Origin: Marinobacter vinifirmus | GTDB taxonomy: Bacteria; Pseudomonadota; Gammaproteobacteria; Pseudomonadales; Oleiphilaceae | Length of the DNA stretch: 64,000 nt | Assembly (NCBI RefSeq): GCF_002258215.1 | Contig: NZ_NEFY01000011.1 | Span: 1-64,000, forward strand | Direction: 5' to 3' | In this document: positions 41,518 to 50,757 of the stretch, piece by piece | Layout of the letters: every line of letters begins with the position of its first letter | Numbering within the stretch: the stretch's first letter is position 1 | The notes under the pieces: model-generated | The model's input: only the letters and a program-made list of their open reading frames with translations | The model's database searches: none | Told to the model about the DNA's origin: nothing | Made by a program: the position numbers and the translations under genes

Positions 41518-42770
41518 TCGTTTTTGCTTTCGTAGATCTTGCGGCCCCAGGCTTCTTTCTCGCCCGGCAGGACCAGGTTCAGGATAATCGCCACCACGGC
41601 ACACAGGGCGATCCCTTCCAGCTGCCCCAGCACCATGTTGCCAATGCCGAACACCAGGGTAACACCCACGATCACCAGGTTACGTGACTGAGACAAGTCC
41701 ACCTGGTGGCGGATCAGGGTATTCAGGCCCACCACGGCAATCGAACCAAACAGCAGGCACAGGATGCCGCCCATCACGGGCACCGGAATGGTCTGCAGCG
41801 CGGCACCAAACTTGCCCACAAAGGCCAGTACAATGGCAACAACGGCCGCCCACCACATTACTTTCGGATTGAAGTTTCGGGTCAGCATCACTGCGCCCGT
41901 CACTTCCGAGTATGTGGTGTTAGGCGGCCCGCCCAGCATAGACGCGGCGCTGGTGGCCAGGCCATCGCCCAGCAGGGTGCGGTGCAGGCCGGGCTTTTCC
42001 AGGTAGTTCTTGCGGGTGACGTTGCCGATCGCCAGTACATCACCAATGTGTTCAATGGCCGGGGCAATGGCCACCGGAATCATGAACAGGATGGCGCCCC
42101 AGCTGAACGCGGGTGCGACGAAATTCGGCACCGAGAACCAGGCTGCCTGCTCGATGGCGGTGGTGTCGACAATGCCGGCAAACCATGACAGCACATAGCC
42201 CACAATTACGCCGAACATGATCGGCACCAGCCGGAAGATGCCCTTGGCCCAGACCGACATCACAATGGTCACGGTCAGGGAAATCATGGCAATCCAGATG
42301 GCTGTGTTGTAGGGCACCAGCTCTGCGGCACCGTCACCGGTGCGGCCAGAGGCCATATGCACGGCCAGCGGGGCCAGGCCCAGACCGATGGTCATGATCA
42401 CCGGAGCGATCACCACCGGCGGCAGCAGGCGGGTAACAAACCCGGTGCCGCGCAGGCGAACCGCGCCGGACAGGATGATGTACAGGATACCTGCCGCCAT
42501 CAGGCCGCCGAGGGTTTCTTCCAGACCGAACCGGCCCTTGGCGGCAATGATCGGGGCGATAAACGCAAAGGAAGATGCCAGGAAGATCGGAATCTGGCCC
42601 CCGGTCACCACGTGGAAGATCAGGGTGCCGACACCGGCCGTGAACAGGGCCACGTTCGGGTCCAGCCCGGTAATCAGCGGCATCAGCACCAGGGCGCCGA
42701 AGGCCACCAGCAGCATCTGGGAGCCGGCCAGCGCCTGCTTCCAGACCGGATCGTTGCTATGGTCCTGCAT
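41514..42770 (-). CDS. uraA: uracil:cation symporter
   Basis: This 418-residue membrane protein of the NCS2 family has about 14 hydrophobic segments. Family signatures include FLASSFAFIAPI, AIEHIGDVLAIGNVTRKNYLEKPGLHRTLLGDGLAT and LGGPPNTTYSEVTGAVMLTRNF. It imports uracil with protons. It is two bases downstream of upp on the same strand, so both form a pyrimidine salvage operon. Intact length. Confidence 0.93.
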   Translation of the reverse strand: MQDHSNDPVWKQALAGSQMLLVAFGALVLMPLITGLDPNVALFTAGVGTLIFHVVTGGQIPIFLASSFAFIAPIIAAKGRFGLEETLGGLMAAGILYIILSGAVRLRGTGFVTRLLPPVVIAPVIMTIGLGLAPLAVHMASGRTGDGAAELVPYNTAIWIAMISLTVTIVMSVWAKGIFRLVPIMFGVIVGYVLSWFAGIVDTTAIEQAAWFSVPNFVAPAFSWGAILFMIPVAIAPAIEHIGDVLAIGNVTRKNYLEKPGLHRTLLGDGLATSAASMLGGPPNTTYSEVTGAVMLTRNFNPKVMWWAAVVAIVLAFVGKFGAALQTIPVPVMGGILCLLFGSIAVVGLNTLIRHQVDLSQSRNLVIVGVTLVFGIGNMVLGQLEGIALCAVVAIILNLVLPGEKEAWGRKIYESKND

Positions 42771-42772
42771 AC

Positions 42773-43411
42773 TCAGACGTCCTTCTGCTTGGTGCCGAAG
42801 ATCTTGTCGCCGGCATCGCCCAGGCCCGGCAGGATGTAGCCTTTCTCGTTCAGGCGTTCGTCAACCGAAGCGGTGTAGATGGAAACGTCCGGGTGTTTCT
42901 CCAGGACTTTTTCCACGCCTTCCGGAGCTGCCACCAGCACCAGGGCACGGATTTCGGTGCTGCCGGCTTTCTTCAGCAGGTCGATGGTGGAAATCATCGA
43001 GCCACCGGTAGCCAGCATCGGGTCGATAATCAGCGCCATGCGCTGGTCCAGCTCGCCCACCAGTTTTTCCAGGTAGGTTTCCGCTTCCAGGGTGGTTTCG
43101 TTACGGATCTGGCCAACCACGCTTACCCGGGCGACCGGAATCAGGCTCAGTACGCCGTCCAGCATGCCCAGGCCTGCCCGCAGAATAGGCACAATGGTAA
43201 TCTTCTTGCCGTGGATCTGCTCAACGGTGACCGGGCCTGCCCAGCCATCAATGGTCTTCTCCTGGAGGCTGAAATCCTTGGTTGCCTCGTAGGTCAGCAG
43301 GGCGCCAACTTCCTGGGCCAGTTCACGAAAATTCTTGGTGCTGATGTCTGCCCGGCGCATAAGGCCAAGTTTGTGCTGGATCAGGGGATGCTTTACTTCG
43401 TGGATTGGCAT
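42773..43411 (-). CDS. upp: uracil phosphoribosyltransferase
   Basis: This 212-residue enzyme converts uracil and PRPP to UMP. It has the PRPP-binding loop around [15 protein letters not shown] and the uracil-binding region near [19 protein letters not shown] at the C-terminus. The length is typical (about 208). The ATG at 43411 is preceded by AGGTG. It is first in the upp-uraA operon and divergent from the FleN-like gene. Confidence 0.96.
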   Translation of the reverse strand: MPIHEVKHPLIQHKLGLMRRADISTKNFRELAQEVGALLTYEATKDFSLQEKTIDGWAGPVTVEQIHGKKITIVPILRAGLGMLDGVLSLIPVARVSVVGQIRNETTLEAETYLEKLVGELDQRMALIIDPMLATGGSMISTIDLLKKAGSTEIRALVLVAAPEGVEKVLEKHPDVSIYTASVDERLNEKGYILPGLGDAGDKIFGTKQKDV

Positions 43412-43557
43412 TTGTGGTCACCTGTGTGTTCGGATAATCTGGCGTGGATTTGCTTGAAATAAATGGCGCAAGGATACCGTATCTTTAGCTCCGAGTCAGG
43501 CACTCAGAGGGCCATGAACAGGCCGCGCAGCAAGTTTTTCAGAGAACCATAACAATC

Positions 43558-44376
43558 ATGAATAAACCCCGTCCGGTTCAGGTAATTGCCGTGTCCAGCG
43601 GCAAGGGTGGAGTAGGGAAAAGCAATATAGCCGTTAACCTTGGTATTGCACTGGCCGAACGGGGCCGTCGTGTGCTGGTGCTCGACGCCGGCCTGGGGTT
43701 GGGTAACCTGGATGTGCTGCTGGGCCTGACGGTCCACTATAACCTTCAGCACGTGCTGGATGGCCAGTGCGCCCTGGAAGACATTCTGGTAGATGGCCCC
43801 GGTGGTATCCGGGTGGCACCGTCTGCGTCCGGCAGCCTGGCGATGACCCGCCTGACTGCGGCCCAGCACGCAGGGCTCATCCACGCCTTCAGTGATCTGG
43901 GCGACCAGACCGACGTATTGATCATCGATACCTCAGCCGGTGTATCCGACTCTGTATTGGCGTTTTTGCGGGCCGCCCAGGAGATTCTGCTGGTATTGTG
44001 TGACGAACCCACTTCCATTGCCGATGCCTACGCCCTGATCCGCATGATGCACCGCGATTACGGCACCAGCCGTTTCCGGGTGCTGGCCAACCAGGTGCGC
44101 AACGACAGGGAGGGCACCCAACTGTTTGAAAAACTGACCAGAGTCACCGGTCGTTTCCTGGATGCGGGGCTACACTACAGTGGAGCCATTCCCAGTGACG
44201 ACGCCGTGCGCAAGGCCGTGCAGCGGCAAAAGGCGTTTATGGAAGCCTACCCCAAGGCGAGGGCGTCCCTCGCCATGCGGGCACTGGCAGAAAAAGTCGA
44301 AAACTGGCCTTTACCCTCTGCTCCCGGGGGGCATCTTGAGTTTTTTGTGGAGCGTCTGGTTGGAGCCGTTGAATGA
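43558..44376 (+). CDS. FleN/MinD-like ATPase lacking the catalytic Asp
   Basis: This 272-residue ParA/MinD-superfamily protein is collinear with FleN, the antiactivator of FleQ, through to the C-terminal GHLEFFVERLV. The deviant Walker A KGGVGKS is at residues 16-22. The following motif reads LDAGLGLGN where FleN has LDADLGLAN, so Gly45 replaces the Asp that drives hydrolysis in MinD-type enzymes. This predicts a slow or ATP-locked form. It begins an operon whose next start overlaps its stop as ATGA. The flagellar fleN normally sits with flhF and fliA, so this is probably a paralogue. Confidence 0.85.
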   Translation: MNKPRPVQVIAVSSGKGGVGKSNIAVNLGIALAERGRRVLVLDAGLGLGNLDVLLGLTVHYNLQHVLDGQCALEDILVDGPGGIRVAPSASGSLAMTRLTAAQHAGLIHAFSDLGDQTDVLIIDTSAGVSDSVLAFLRAAQEILLVLCDEPTSIADAYALIRMMHRDYGTSRFRVLANQVRNDREGTQLFEKLTRVTGRFLDAGLHYSGAIPSDDAVRKAVQRQKAFMEAYPKARASLAMRALAEKVENWPLPSAPGGHLEFFVERLVGAVE

Positions 44377-46652
44377 AACAACTGTATTCCCGTGCCCATG
44401 AGGCCCTGCTGGCGGTATCCCGCCAGGATTTTGTTTCCGGTGCGGATCTCGCGCCATCCATTACCGGCCATTCCATTCCCCGGGAAGAAACCGTCCGCCA
44501 CCTGCTGGGGCTGATACCCGAAATCGACAGCCACCAGGTTGTTATGCACGTGGGTGGGGGTTCCGGCTATCTGACGGCCGTGCTGGCGCGGCTGGCCCGC
44601 CGGGTGATCTACGTCGACAAGAACCCGGTGCTGGCGGAAAAAGCCCGTGAACGGTTCTTCCAGTGCAGCCTGCATAATGTGGACGTCATGCAGGTGTCTG
44701 CCGATGCCGGTATCGAGGTCGATGAACTCTGCGACCTGGTGCTGTGCACAACGTTTATCAAAGATCCGGCACTTCTGTTGCCCTGCGTGAAGCGGGATGG
44801 CCATATCCTTTGCCTGGAGGGGCGCGCCGGCCCGGTGCCCAGCCTAGCCATATTCCGGAACACGGGTGGCCAGCTGGAGCGGGTTCGCACCCTTGGCTGG
44901 GTCGACTTCAACCGGAACTCCGAGCAGATCCTGATCGACCTGGGGCTGGTCAGCGATTCGGTGCTGGCCCAGGCCAGAATCGAAGCCGCCACCGGCAACG
45001 ACCGGGTTCTGGATGTGGTGCGCCGCAAGCTGAACCTGGAAGAAATCGACCTGTACCGGTCGGTGGCCCAGCAGCGGGGCATGAAATTCACCGACGGTGA
45101 CGAGGTGCTGAACAGCCTGAACGCGGAATTGTTCCGGCGCTTCTCCCGCACCTTCCTGGATTTGTCCCGGCTGATTCCGGTATCGGAGGAAGACAGTACC
45201 CTGACCGTTGTCACTGATGACCCGGACGCCCGTACAGACCAGCTGGAGCGGCTGACGCCCAGGCACCGTATTGTCTGCATGCTGGTTACCCCGACGGATT
45301 TCCGGCGCATCTGGTCGGCCCTGGATCTGACCGTCAAGGGCAGCCGCTTTGTCGCGGAGCAGGGCACGAATACCGGAGTAAAGCCGTCGGAAACCGGGGC
45401 CAGCAAGGATTTGTTGGGCAAGGATAACTCCAGGAGCATCAGCCCGTACCTGGTGTCGGTCTACGAGGCCATCCTGCTGGATGCCGTCAGCGAGAAGGCC
45501 AGTGACATCCACATCGAGCAGTACGAGAACCGGGTGCGCATCCGCCTGCGGGTAGATGGCGACCTGCACGACTTGCCCCAGTACCAGCTCTCGGCCCGGG
45601 AAATCCGGGGCGTTATCAACGTTATCAAGCTGAGGGCGGAGCTGAACATCGCCGAGCACCGGCTGCCCCAGGGCGGCCGTTCGCGACTGCAGCTGGGTAA
45701 TACCTCCTACGACCTGCGGATCCAGACCCAGCCCTCGCTGCACGGTGAAAACGCTGTTATCCGCCTGCTGCCCCAAACCGGTCGGGCCATGACCATTGCC
45801 GAGCTGGGTATGTCGCCGGCGATCGGCGCCCGCTATGAGCGCTTGCTGGATAACCCCGCTGGCCTGGTGCTGGTGGTGGGGCCGACCGGCTCCGGTAAGT
45901 CCACCACGCTTTATGCCGGTTTGCAGACGCTGGCGGACGATGGCCGGCGCAAGGTGATTACGGTGGAAGATCCTATCGAGTACTCCATCGACAACATCCA
46001 GCAAACCCGGGTGCGTACCGAAATCGGTTTCAGTTTTGCGGACGCCATGCGGGCTTTCGTCCGGGAAGACCCGGATGTGATCCTGGTGGGTGAAATCCGG
46101 GACCAGGAAACCGCCCTGGAAGCCATCCGGGCCTCCCAGACCGGCCACGTGGTGCTTTCAACCCTGCACTGTAACGATGCGGTGGATTCCCTGCAGCGTC
46201 TGTACGACCTGGGCATTCATCCCAACTCCATTGCCGGCGAATTGCTGGCAGTGATTGCCCAGCGACTGGCCAAGCGTATCTGCAAGCATTGTCGCAAACC
46301 GGCCGAGGCGGATCCGGCGATTCTGGCCGAGGTCTTCCCGAACGGGGCACCTGCAGATTTCCGCTGTTTCGAAGGGGAGGGCTGCGACAAGTGCAACGGA
46401 CGGGGCACCCATGGCCGGGTGGCCATCGTTGAATATATGGAAGTGGATTCGGACATCCGGAACGCCATTTCCAGCCAGCCGCCGATCGGTGAGTTGCGTT
46501 GGCGGGCGCTGGATGCCGGACTGATTACCATGCGCGATAGTGCACTGGACCATGTGATTGAAGGCTTGATCCCGCTGTCTGAATTGCCGCGTATCCTGCC
46601 CAGGGAGCGCATGGCACCGGAAGTCCGTGGTGGTCGAAGGAGTAACGGATGA
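44373..46652 (+). CDS. methyltransferase-like domain fused to a GspE/PilB-type ATPase
   Basis: This 759-residue protein is a fusion. Residues 1-180 resemble protein-L-isoaspartate methyltransferases: ALLAVSRQDFVSG, the SAM loop VMHVGGGSGYLTAVLARL at 57-72, then VIYVDKNPVLAEKARERF. Residues 184-330 look like an MshEN/GspE N-terminal domain. Residues 355-750 are a secretion ATPase with Walker A GPTGSGKS (503-510), the Asp box TVEDPIEY, Walker B VILVGEIRD and four Cys (637, 640, 671, 674) for zinc. All ATPase motifs are intact. ATGA overlaps join it to both neighbours. No pilin or secretin genes are nearby. Function unknown. Confidence 0.88.
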   Translation: MKQLYSRAHEALLAVSRQDFVSGADLAPSITGHSIPREETVRHLLGLIPEIDSHQVVMHVGGGSGYLTAVLARLARRVIYVDKNPVLAEKARERFFQCSLHNVDVMQVSADAGIEVDELCDLVLCTTFIKDPALLLPCVKRDGHILCLEGRAGPVPSLAIFRNTGGQLERVRTLGWVDFNRNSEQILIDLGLVSDSVLAQARIEAATGNDRVLDVVRRKLNLEEIDLYRSVAQQRGMKFTDGDEVLNSLNAELFRRFSRTFLDLSRLIPVSEEDSTLTVVTDDPDARTDQLERLTPRHRIVCMLVTPTDFRRIWSALDLTVKGSRFVAEQGTNTGVKPSETGASKDLLGKDNSRSISPYLVSVYEAILLDAVSEKASDIHIEQYENRVRIRLRVDGDLHDLPQYQLSAREIRGVINVIKLRAELNIAEHRLPQGGRSRLQLGNTSYDLRIQTQPSLHGENAVIRLLPQTGRAMTIAELGMSPAIGARYERLLDNPAGLVLVVGPTGSGKSTTLYAGLQTLADDGRRKVITVEDPIEYSIDNIQQTRVRTEIGFSFADAMRAFVREDPDVILVGEIRDQETALEAIRASQTGHVVLSTLHCNDAVDSLQRLYDLGIHPNSIAGELLAVIAQRLAKRICKHCRKPAEADPAILAEVFPNGAPADFRCFEGEGCDKCNGRGTHGRVAIVEYMEVDSDIRNAISSQPPIGELRWRALDAGLITMRDSALDHVIEGLIPLSELPRILPRERMAPEVRGGRRSNG

Positions 46653-47749
46653 ACAACACCAAAACAACGGTAAAAGCGGCCCAGCGGGAGCCAGCGGAAG
46701 TCACCTACCGGGAAGAGCTCGACAAGCTGGTCGCTATGGATCAGGGGCCGGTGCCGCCGGGCTGGAAGATGTCGCCCCGGGCGGTGGAGAAGTTCCTGGT
46801 GGGCGACGAAAAACTCGGTATCGAGCGCAAGTTCGTGGCAGACCGGGCCATGGTCACCCGTATTATCATTTCCCTGTGTACCAACCGGGGCTGTCTGTTG
46901 GTAGGTGAGCCAGGTACCGCTAAGTCCTGGTTGTCAGAGCTGCTGTGTGCTGCCATCTCGGGCAATTCGACCCTCACGTTACAAGGCGGCGCCATCAGCC
47001 AGGTCAGCCAGTTGTTGTACAGCTGGAACGACGCACTGTTGCACAGCGAAGGCCCTACGCGCCGGGCCCTGGTGCCCACGCCCCTGTTGCGGGGCATGAT
47101 GGAAGGCCGGCTGGTGCGGTTCGAGGAAATCGCCCGCTGCCCCCAGGCCCTGCAGGATGCCATGCTGTCTGTGCTGTCAGACCGGGTAGTGGTTATTCCC
47201 GAGTTGGGCGAAGACGGGGTGATTCTCGCCCAGGAAGGTTTCAACCTGGTGGCCACCTCCAACAGCGTGGATGAAGGGGTGCACCAGATGAGTGCCGCCC
47301 TCAAGCGCCGGATGGACTTCGAGGAAATCCGCCCCATCCGCCTGCTGGCCGATGAAATGGACGTGGTGCTGCGGGAAGTGCGCAAGGCCAACCAGCGCGC
47401 CGGCATAGAGGTAGCGCTGGATGAAAAGGTGGTGGAAGTCCTGGTAACCCTGTTCCATGAACTCCGTAATGGCCAGACCCTGGACGGCCGAAGTACCGAC
47501 CGGCTGGCCGGTGCGGCGCTGTCGACGGCCGAGGCGGTGTCCGTGGCCCATGCGGCGAGCCTCAATGCCTGGTATTACGGTGGCGGCACCATGACCATCG
47601 AACACCTGGTGCACCACATCATCGGTTCGGCCCTGAAAGACCAGCCGGATGACCGCCGGCGCCTGAAGCATTACTTCGAAACTGCGGTCGCCTCGCGCAA
47701 GGGTGATCACTGGCAGCAGGTTTGGGCACTGCGCAACCTGATTCAATAA
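46649..47749 (+). CDS. MoxR-type AAA+ ATPase, orphan
   Basis: This 366-residue ATPase has VPPGWKMSPRAVEKFLVG before Walker A GEPGTAKS (86-93), then LVRFEEIARCPQALQDAMLSVLSDR (Walker B region) and a sensor ATSNSVDEG. The opening matches AAA+ proteins that elsewhere sit with VWA, SWIM-finger and DUF5682 genes. None of these partners is present here; it is instead coupled to the methyltransferase-ATPase gene by an ATGA overlap, with AAGGAG upstream. A VWA-protein chaperone role is the family expectation, so its client here is unclear. Confidence 0.82.
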   Translation: MNNTKTTVKAAQREPAEVTYREELDKLVAMDQGPVPPGWKMSPRAVEKFLVGDEKLGIERKFVADRAMVTRIIISLCTNRGCLLVGEPGTAKSWLSELLCAAISGNSTLTLQGGAISQVSQLLYSWNDALLHSEGPTRRALVPTPLLRGMMEGRLVRFEEIARCPQALQDAMLSVLSDRVVVIPELGEDGVILAQEGFNLVATSNSVDEGVHQMSAALKRRMDFEEIRPIRLLADEMDVVLREVRKANQRAGIEVALDEKVVEVLVTLFHELRNGQTLDGRSTDRLAGAALSTAEAVSVAHAASLNAWYYGGGTMTIEHLVHHIIGSALKDQPDDRRRLKHYFETAVASRKGDHWQQVWALRNLIQ

Positions 47750-47875
47750 GTTAGGCTTGCTGAGTACATCGGTATTTGACGTCACGCATGGGTAATCCGG
47801 TGTCGCATTCGTTATAATGCGCACTCATTCACCGGATGCCTGCGTGGCGTCCTTCGCTCTGCAGACGGGGCCCCG

Positions 47876-48514
47876 ATGTCCGAGCCGTTATTACAGGCTG
47901 TAAATCTCGAATGTGAGCGCGACGAGCGCCTGTTGTTCCAGAATCTCAGCTTCTCGGTAATGCCGGGTACCGTTACCCGTATTGAAGGCCCCAACGGCAC
48001 CGGCAAAACCACCCTGCTCAGAATCCTTGCCGGTTTGAACGATGCCTGGTCAGGCGAACTGCTCTGGTGTGGCGAACCCCGGGCCTGGCACCGTGAATCC
48101 TTCCTGCGCAACATGCTGTACCTTGGGCACCGCCCCGGCATCAAACCCCTGCTCACTCCCATGGAAAACCTTCGGGCCCTGATGGCGGGCCGCCGCACCG
48201 TCAGCGATGACATATTGTCGCAGGCACTGGCGGGCACAGGACTGGCCGGCTTCGAGAATGTACCCTGTCGCAATCTGTCGGCCGGTCAGCAGCGCCGGGT
48301 GGCACTGGCGCGCCTGTTGATTGCAGACGAACCCTTGTGGCTGCTGGATGAAGTGTTCACGGCGATTGATGCGGATGGCGTCAAAGCCATTGAAGAATTA
48401 TTGCAGCAGCGGGCTGCAGAAGGCGGTGCGGTGCTGGTGACGACCCACCACGACCTGCAGTTGCCCGGAATGAAGCGCATTACACTGGGGGGAGGGCAGA
48501 GTTATGAATGCTGA
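47876..48514 (+). CDS. ccmA: cytochrome c maturation ABC transporter ATP-binding subunit
   Basis: This 212-residue ABC ATPase shows Walker A GPNGTGKTT, signature LSAGQQRRVALARL and Walker B LWLLDEVFTAID. With CcmB and CcmC it powers release of haem-charged CcmE. A TATAAT at 47813-47818 lies 58 bases upstream and may be the operon promoter, although no clear -35 is visible. It overlaps ccmB by 11 bases and starts the ccm operon. Confidence 0.96.
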   Translation: MSEPLLQAVNLECERDERLLFQNLSFSVMPGTVTRIEGPNGTGKTTLLRILAGLNDAWSGELLWCGEPRAWHRESFLRNMLYLGHRPGIKPLLTPMENLRALMAGRRTVSDDILSQALAGTGLAGFENVPCRNLSAGQQRRVALARLLIADEPLWLLDEVFTAIDADGVKAIEELLQQRAAEGGAVLVTTHHDLQLPGMKRITLGGGQSYEC

Positions 48515-49229
48515 ATCCCGGCCGGCATTGAAACCGGTAGAGAGTGCCATCGGTCCGGTGCAGGCCATGGTGGCGGTCTTCATGCGGGATGTCCGGGTGG
48601 CCTTCCGGCAGCGCCAGGATCTGCTCAACCCGCTGCTGTTCTTTATTATGGTGGTAACCCTCTTTCCGTTAGGGGTTAGCCCTGAAGTGGCATTTCTCAA
48701 GCAGTCCGGTGCCGGTATTCTCTGGGTAGCGGCCCTGTTGTCGGTGCTGCTGTCGCTGGACCACCTGTTCCGGCACGACTTTGATGATGGCACCCTGGAG
48801 CAATTGATATTACAGCCACAGCCCCTGTTCCTGCTGATCCTGGCCAAGACACTGGCCCACTGGATACTCACCGGCCTGCCGCTGGTATTGCTTACGCCAG
48901 TGTTGGGCATAATGGTGCACCTGGACGGGAACTCTGTGGCAATTCTGTGTCTAACGCTGCTGATCGGTACCCCGGTACTGAGCCTGATTGGTGCCATCGG
49001 CGCGGCGTTGACACTGGGGTTACGATCTGCCGGTGTGCTCTTGTCACTGCTGATCATTCCACTGTACATTCCCGTGCTTATTTTCGGTACCGGGACCGTG
49101 GCGGCAGCAGCCGAGGGCGCGCCCGTGGCCGGTTATCTCGCATTGATGGGGGCATTCCTGGTACTGGCGCTGACCCTGGCGCCATTTGCAGCCGCCGCCG
49201 CGCTGCGAATCAGCATGTCTAACAGTTAA
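48504..49229 (+). CDS. ccmB: haem exporter permease CcmB
   Basis: This 241-residue inner-membrane protein has six hydrophobic segments and the CcmB-type [23 protein letters not shown] and [16 protein letters not shown]. It partners CcmA and CcmC. It overlaps the ccmA end and is followed by ccmC 20 bases on. The length is slightly above the usual 220 because of about 20 extra N-terminal residues. Confidence 0.95.
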   Translation: MNAESRPALKPVESAIGPVQAMVAVFMRDVRVAFRQRQDLLNPLLFFIMVVTLFPLGVSPEVAFLKQSGAGILWVAALLSVLLSLDHLFRHDFDDGTLEQLILQPQPLFLLILAKTLAHWILTGLPLVLLTPVLGIMVHLDGNSVAILCLTLLIGTPVLSLIGAIGAALTLGLRSAGVLLSLLIIPLYIPVLIFGTGTVAAAAEGAPVAGYLALMGAFLVLALTLAPFAAAAALRISMSNS

Positions 49230-49249
49230 AAAAAGACGGTGACCAACTG

Positions 49250-49993
49250 ATGTGGCAATGGTTTCACAAATTGGGTTCCCCAAAGTGGTTTTACGGCATC
49301 GCTAACCGCTTGATGCCCTGGCTGCTGGCCGGCGGGCTGATCGTGCTGCTGGCCGGCCTGGTGTGGGGTCTGGCGTTTGCGCCGAAGGATTACCTGCAGG
49401 GCAACAGCTACCGGATCATCTTTATCCATGTGCCGGCAGCGTTCCTGGCCCAGTCAATCTACATAATGATGGCGGTGGCTGCCGTGGTCACCCTGGTCTG
49501 GCGCATGAAGCTGGCGGACGTGTTTGTCAAAGCCATCGCGCCGGTTGGGTTGGTGCTCACTTTCCTGTCGCTGTTCACAGGGGCCGTGTGGGGTAAGCCC
49601 ACCTGGGGCACCTGGTGGGTCTGGGACGCCCGTCTCACCTCCATGCTCATTCTCCTGTTCCTGTACGGTGGCGCCATCGCGCTGGACCGTGCCATCAACG
49701 ACGAGAAATCTGCCGCCCGGGCCGTGGCGGTGCTGGTACTGGTGGGGGTAGTAAATATCCCTATCATCAAATATTCGGTGGACTGGTGGAATACACTGCA
49801 TCAGCCGGCCACCTTCAAGTTGACTGAAAAACCCTCCATGCCGATGGAAATGTGGGTGCCGTTGCTGCTTTCAGTGCTTGGCCTGTACCTGTTGTTTGGC
49901 TGGCTGGCCTGTCTGCGAATGAAAACCGAGATCCTGTTGCGGGAGCAGCGTACCCGCTGGGTCAGAGAACTTGTTCTGGCGGGAAGGAAATAA
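49250..49993 (+). CDS. ccmC: haem-handling protein CcmC
   Basis: This 247-residue membrane protein has six segments and the periplasmic Trp-rich WWD motif [13 protein letters not shown] flanked by conserved His residues (IHVPAA, TLHQPAT). It delivers haem to CcmE. Length is normal. Confidence 0.97.
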   Translation: MWQWFHKLGSPKWFYGIANRLMPWLLAGGLIVLLAGLVWGLAFAPKDYLQGNSYRIIFIHVPAAFLAQSIYIMMAVAAVVTLVWRMKLADVFVKAIAPVGLVLTFLSLFTGAVWGKPTWGTWWVWDARLTSMLILLFLYGGAIALDRAINDEKSAARAVAVLVLVGVVNIPIIKYSVDWWNTLHQPATFKLTEKPSMPMEMWVPLLLSVLGLYLLFGWLACLRMKTEILLREQRTRWVRELVLAGRK

Positions 49994-49996
49994 CCA

Positions 49997-50233
49997 ATGG
50001 CATTCGATTCGTTCTCCGCATTTATTGCCATGGAAGGGCACGGCCCCTATGTGTGGGCGTGCTACGCCGTATTTGTTGTGTTGCTGGGCGGGCTGATGAT
50101 CTGGTCTGCACGCCGCAACCGTGCCGTATACGATTCCTGCAGGCGCAGGCTAGAACAGCAGCAGGGAAGCAAAGACAGCGCCCGCCCGAAAGCGGCGGCC
50201 ACTTTCACCCGAGTTGAAGTTTCCCAGGACTGA
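49997..50233 (+). CDS. ccmD: haem exporter small subunit CcmD
   Basis: This 78-residue protein has one membrane segment (YVWACYAVFVVLLGGLMIW) and a basic cytoplasmic tail. Size and place between ccmC and ccmE identify it. It aids release of holo-CcmE. Confidence 0.93.
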   Translation: MAFDSFSAFIAMEGHGPYVWACYAVFVVLLGGLMIWSARRNRAVYDSCRRRLEQQQGSKDSARPKAAATFTRVEVSQD

Positions 50234-50247
50234 ACAGCAGGTAACCC

Positions 50248-50724
50248 ATGCATCCGATCCGCAAAAAAAGACTGACCATTCTTGCCTTCCTGGTTGCCGG
50301 CATTGCGCTGGCGGTGGGCCTGACGACCTATGCACTGCGCCAGAACATCAACCTGTTCTACGACCCGACAGAAATCTCTGCCGGCAATGCCCCGGTTGAT
50401 GTACGCATCCGTGCCGGCGGCATGGTGGAAGAAGGCAGTGTGATACGTGATACCGAAAGCCTGAAGGTGAACTTCCGGGTGACGGATTATGCCGCGTCTG
50501 TGCCGGTACAGTACGTAGGCATCCTGCCGGACCTGTTCGCAGAAGGGCAGGGCGTGGTGGCCATGGGTCGACTGAACGAAGAAGGCCTGTTTGTGGCAGA
50601 CCAGGTTCTCGCCAAGCACGATGAAAACTATATGCCGCCGGAAGTAGCCGATGCCCTGGAGAAATCATCCAAGGGCCTGAACAAGGCGAACGCAGAGAAA
50701 GCTGCAGAAAGCGCGGCTTACTGA
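50248..50724 (+). CDS. ccmE: haem chaperone CcmE
   Basis: This 158-residue protein has an N-terminal anchor ([22 protein letters not shown]) and a periplasmic OB-fold. The covalent haem-binding His lies in [18 protein letters not shown] precedes the ATG at 50248. It passes haem to CcmF/H. Confidence 0.96.
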   Translation: MHPIRKKRLTILAFLVAGIALAVGLTTYALRQNINLFYDPTEISAGNAPVDVRIRAGGMVEEGSVIRDTESLKVNFRVTDYAASVPVQYVGILPDLFAEGQGVVAMGRLNEEGLFVADQVLAKHDENYMPPEVADALEKSSKGLNKANAEKAAESAAY

Positions 50725-50757
50725 GCCCCGAATCATGACTGACCTTGGAGATTTCTG

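Noticed and set aside
39635..44376. Main flagellar fleQ-fleN locus
   Set aside because: No flhF, fliA, fleS, fleR or structural flagellar genes are present, and both proteins have substitutions in key motifs, so they are more likely paralogues.
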